From positions 44,555 through 108,554 of the forward strand of contig NZ_FOKQ01000012.1 of assembly GCF_900112155.1 (NCBI RefSeq): a stretch of 64,000 nt of DNA. Reading direction: 5' to 3'. The position numbers were made by a program, and so were the translations under genes. The notes under the pieces were generated by a model, which saw only the letters and a list, made by a program, of their open reading frames with translations, did no database searches and was not told the DNA's origin. This DNA is from Hominimerdicola alba (GTDB lineage Bacteria > Bacillota > Clostridia > Oscillospirales > Ruminococcaceae). This document shows positions 61,127 to 64,000 of the stretch, piece after piece. Within the stretch, counting starts at the first letter, position 1; every line of letters starts with the position of its first letter.

Positions 61127-63613
61127 ATGAATATTTCGTTTAAACATGTAACTGCGGCGGTTATAGCATTAACGATGTCCGCAGGCTTTGTACCATCCAT
61201 ATGCGGCAGCTTTCAAATGTTTGAAGGAACATCGCTGACAGCTTATGCGGCTGATGTCAACACGGCAAAAGTTTCAAATTACGATGAACTGAAGGCTGCA
61301 ATTGAAAACGAGAACATTTCGACCATTATAATCACTGCGGATATTGACGTGCCCTGTGAAACAATAAAAAGATCGACAGTGACCACATTACAGCTGGTCA
61401 TCGACCGCAGTCTTACTATCGAAAGTGCAGAAGGTAAAAAATTTACGATAAAGCGTACTGCCGCAGAAGGCGCTAACAGCGGCAGCCTTACCTCTGTATT
61501 TGGCATAAAAGGTAACGGTAAGGACGACGGATATAACAATGTTGCCACAAATACAGTTGAAGTTGAGTTTCGCAATATCATAATCGACGGAGGCGCAGTA
61601 TGGAGCGAAGATGGTATAACAAATACATCTCCACATAATTCAGGTGTCAGCGGACGAGCTATGATAGATGTATTTCAGGGCGCTGTACTGAACCTCGGTG
61701 ACGGACTGGAGCTTCGCAACTCATCGACTACCAATTCCACTGATACCACCTGTTCTGACGGCGGTACATCTGCAAACTACGGCGGTGCTGTAAGAGTTGA
61801 TTATACCAGACCTCATGGCGGCGGAACAGTCAATGTAAAAGCAGGATCAGTTATACACGATTGCTATGCCAACGGCGGCTGGGGCGGCGCACTGGGCGCA
61901 TACAACTTTGCTCATCTTAACGTTTATGGCGGAACTATCTATAATTGTGCTTCAGGCCACGGCGGAGCTATCGGCTGCACATACAGAGCAGGAACTTCGA
62001 GAGATGATGCCGCTACTGTAAATATGTACGGCGGATATATCCACGACTGTTATGCAAACTACCGCGGAGGTGCGATAAATTTTGACGGAAATACCGAGAA
62101 CTATGTCCTTGGCGGCAAAATAGAGAACTGCCACGCAAGCTTAGGAGGAGCCATCGCCATGAGCGACGGTAATGTGATCCTGCATCTTCCCGATATTGCC
62201 ACAGGACAGCTGACCATCGAGGGCTGTGGCGAAAGCAACTTTACACCTGATTTCGGTTACAGCGGTCTGGGAAGAAATTCTTCGGGATCAAAATTGGTAC
62301 TGAACGATAATAACGTTGTTACTATATCCTTTGATGCTATGCGTTCTGACGATGACAAGTATGCTTCGCTGACCATAACCAAACAGCTCGACGATGACGG
62401 CATCTGGCAGGGTAATTCTCTGGGTGAGGCTTTCCCAGGAGACCCTGTTCAGGCAGGTTATGTTTTTGACGGCTGGTATGACAACAAAGAATACAGCGGT
62501 GTACCCGTAACTGCACAGACGGTTTTCGATAAGGATACCACACTTTACGCAAAGTGGAAAGACCACGATCATGAATGGTCATACACAGCTGATAAAAACA
62601 CCATAACCGCAGAATGCACTGCTGACTCCATATGCAATGCCAAAAACGGTCTGACACTTACCCTATGTGCCCCCGAAGCACTTACCTATGACGGCAAAGA
62701 AAAGTCAGCATATATCGCTGATGACTATAACAAAGCCGCTTTCCCCGATAATTACACCATAGAATACTACAAGGGCAAAAATAAGCTGTCCGCCGCTCCT
62801 GTTGATGCAGGCGACTACACCGCAAAGGTAAAGGTCGGCGATGCGGTGGCAAGTGTTGATTTTACTGTTTCCAAAGCAGAACTGACTGTCACTTCTGAGA
62901 GATACAGCGGAACATACGACGAAGCCGCACATGGTATCACGGTAGATATCGGTGATTCAGATGCAGTTGTATATTACGCTTCTGAAGAACTCACCAAGGA
63001 TAATTATAAGACCGTAGGAACCACAGAAGATCTGACATTCTCCGATGCGGGCGAATACACTGTGTATTTCTATGTAGTATCCGATAACTACATTCCTGTT
63101 CCCGCAGGCGGAAGCAATACGATAAGCATTGCAAAGGCAGAAGCCAAATTTGACACTAAGCCCACAGCTATAGCAGACCTTAAATTCAACGGCGAGGAAC
63201 AGGCACTTGTCCTTGCAGGATCCTCCGAGGACGGACGTTACGTATATGCTGTCAGCGACAGCGAGGAGCAGGCGCCCGATGATGAAGCATATTCCGAGGA
63301 TATCCCCGATGGAAAAGAAGCGGGAACTTACTTTGTATGGTTCAAGGTAAAGGGCGATAAAAACACTCTTGATACAGAAGCAGAATGTGTTGAAGCAGTC
63401 ATCGATGAAAACAGTTCTTCACTCGGTGACGTCAACAATGACGGCAAGATCAACGTTACAGATATCACTAAGATAGCAGCTCATGTCAAGGGCAAAAAGC
63501 TGCTGAAAAATGATGAGTTCATCCGTGCTGATGTTAATAAGGATGGAAAAATAACAGTTACCGATATTACAAAGGTAGCCGCACACGTCAAGGGCAAAAA
63601 GCTTTTAAAGTGA
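61127..63613 (+). CDS. Large secreted beta-helix/InlB-repeat protein with dockerin
   Basis: A secreted protein of 828 residues: signal peptide (1-30), a right-handed beta-helix region (about 60-420; repeated NVYGGTIYNCASGHGGAIG, GGKIENCHASLGGAIAMS), a Listeria-Bacteroides (InlB) repeat near 440-480 (GYVFDGWYDNKEYSG, TTLYAKW), two or more MBG-like beta domains (about 510-760; LTYDGKEKSAYI, LTVTSERYSGTYDEAAHGI) and a dockerin (DVNNDGKINVTDITKIAAH and DVNKDGKITVTDITKVAAH). Likely a cellulosome- or wall-attached adhesin. No catalytic motif for a polysaccharide lyase is obvious. GGAGG precedes the ATG. Confidence 0.9.
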   Translation: MNISFKHVTAAVIALTMSAGFVPSICGSFQMFEGTSLTAYAADVNTAKVSNYDELKAAIENENISTIIITADIDVPCETIKRSTVTTLQLVIDRSLTIESAEGKKFTIKRTAAEGANSGSLTSVFGIKGNGKDDGYNNVATNTVEVEFRNIIIDGGAVWSEDGITNTSPHNSGVSGRAMIDVFQGAVLNLGDGLELRNSSTTNSTDTTCSDGGTSANYGGAVRVDYTRPHGGGTVNVKAGSVIHDCYANGGWGGALGAYNFAHLNVYGGTIYNCASGHGGAIGCTYRAGTSRDDAATVNMYGGYIHDCYANYRGGAINFDGNTENYVLGGKIENCHASLGGAIAMSDGNVILHLPDIATGQLTIEGCGESNFTPDFGYSGLGRNSSGSKLVLNDNNVVTISFDAMRSDDDKYASLTITKQLDDDGIWQGNSLGEAFPGDPVQAGYVFDGWYDNKEYSGVPVTAQTVFDKDTTLYAKWKDHDHEWSYTADKNTITAECTADSICNAKNGLTLTLCAPEALTYDGKEKSAYIADDYNKAAFPDNYTIEYYKGKNKLSAAPVDAGDYTAKVKVGDAVASVDFTVSKAELTVTSERYSGTYDEAAHGITVDIGDSDAVVYYASEELTKDNYKTVGTTEDLTFSDAGEYTVYFYVVSDNYIPVPAGGSNTISIAKAEAKFDTKPTAIADLKFNGEEQALVLAGSSEDGRYVYAVSDSEEQAPDDEAYSEDIPDGKEAGTYFVWFKVKGDKNTLDTEAECVEAVIDENSSSLGDVNNDGKINVTDITKIAAHVKGKKLLKNDEFIRADVNKDGKITVTDITKVAAHVKGKKLLK

Positions 63614-63646
63614 TAAACCGGCTGATTTTTTTCAGCAATAAAGCAA

Positions 63647-63672
63647 GGGGGTGTTGCAATCGCAGCACCCCC
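63647..63672 (+). terminator. GGGGGTG/CACCCCC hairpin after the dockerin gene
   Basis: GGGGGTG (63647-63653) pairs with CACCCCC (63666-63672). No T-run follows, and the same GGGGGTG words recur at 63738-63778, so this may be an IS end instead of a terminator. Confidence 0.5.
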
Positions 63673-63737
63673 TAACCATATCCGAACATCAGAGTAAAAA
63701 AACATATTTACTGGTGAAATAAGCTATTTCAGTGCGC

Positions 63738-63778
63738 ACACCCCCAAGCCCTCTTCAAAAAAGAGGACTCGGGGGTGT
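63738..63778. repeat. ACACCCCC/GGGGGTGT hairpin beside transposase end
   Basis: ACACCCCC on the left pairs with GGGGGTGT on the right, with CCTCTT/AAGAGG nested inside. It lies 16 bases beyond the stop of the transposase gene and is probably the terminal structure of the insertion sequence. Confidence 0.55.
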
Positions 63779-63793
63779 AATGTTCTGCTGGTT

Positions 63794-64000
63794 TTATGCT
63801 GATTTCAGTTCAAAAAGAGAAATTCCAAGTCGGTTTTCTGAGATCTTAGCAAAAAGCTTCTTTATGTTGTATGCAAGTCCCAGCAAAAGGAACTCAGTTC
63901 TGATGTTGTTTTTGCCCCTGCACAGGAATCTTCTGAAGCCATGATCCTGTTTCAACACTCCGAATACGCCTTCAGCCTGTATGCTTCGGTTCATTCTGAG
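63794..64000 (-). CDS. IS1182-type transposase, C-terminal part (runs off right edge)
   Basis: The last 68 codons of a DDE transposase, read leftwards from beyond the window. The segment RSIQAEGVFGVLKQDHGFRR and then GKNNIRTEFLLLGLAYNIKKL is the typical C-terminal end of IS1182-family (DDE_Tnp) transposases. The stop is TAA at 63794-63796. No inactivating change is seen in this part; whether the element is whole cannot be told from the window. Confidence 0.85.
   Translation of the reverse strand, partial: LRMNRSIQAEGVFGVLKQDHGFRRFLCRGKNNIRTEFLLLGLAYNIKKLFAKISENRLGISLFELKSA

Overview
The window is about 64 kb of a Gram-positive, low-to-mid GC chromosome from an anaerobic Clostridia-type bacterium, most probably a Ruminococcus of the R. 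albus type. The evidence is three secreted proteins ending in cellulosomal type I dockerins with the ruminococcal AAHIKG/AAHVKG signature, strong AGGAGG ribosome sites with frequent TTG and GTG starts, near-consensus TTGACA-N17-TATAAT promoters, and typical Firmicutes gene orders (rplU-prp-rpmA-obgE, cdaA-cdaR). No tRNA, rRNA, CRISPR array or prophage was found.

Layout. 1-2.7 kb: two heterodimer-type ABC exporter genes followed by a large intergenic palindrome. 2.7-10.3 kb (minus strand): polyphosphate kinase, a DUF3592-like membrane protein, a cohesin-like/dockerin protein, an unknown coiled-coil protein, and glycerol kinase. 10.8-17.2 kb (plus): a Dabb protein, RadA, the L21 leader with rplU-prp-rpmA, obgE, Mini-RNase III and YebC. 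17.2-26.2 kb: a WG-repeat zinc-ribbon protein with a palindromic operator, a CBS/CNNM transporter, a small lipoprotein, a transglutaminase-like protein, ilvE and mgtE. The mgtE gene has a long structured leader that encodes a possible sensing peptide. 26.6-31.1 kb: c-di-AMP cyclase cdaA and cdaR, a FAD oxidoreductase and an HD phosphohydrolase.

31-38.6 kb: a DtxR-type regulator, a lipase, and a divergent module. On one side is an XRE regulator with a small membrane protein. On the other is a histidine-rich NfeD protein, a small membrane protein, two tandem paralogues of unknown function and a flotillin. The control region between them carries repeated ATTTAC/GTAAAT boxes. 38.6-44.7 kb: a transglutaminase lipoprotein, a dockerin-bearing glucosaminidase, a protein with ten zinc ribbons and a small partner.

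44.7-55.9 kb (minus): a Ter-type chemical-stress locus in transcription order yceG, telA, two terD genes, a PMCA-type Ca2+ ATPase, a PRTase/TRSP protein, a StiP-like protein and a HAD phosphatase. TerC is absent and the Ca2+ pump sits where a membrane partner would be expected. 56-64 kb: a PdaA-like deacetylase, a diguanylate cyclase, a decayed LRR/Fn3 pseudogene, a lone type IV prepilin, a large beta-helix/dockerin protein and the end of an IS1182-like transposase running off the right edge.

The points most worth following are the mgtE leader peptide, the Ca2+-pump version of the Ter locus, and the NfeD/flotillin module with its shared operator boxes.
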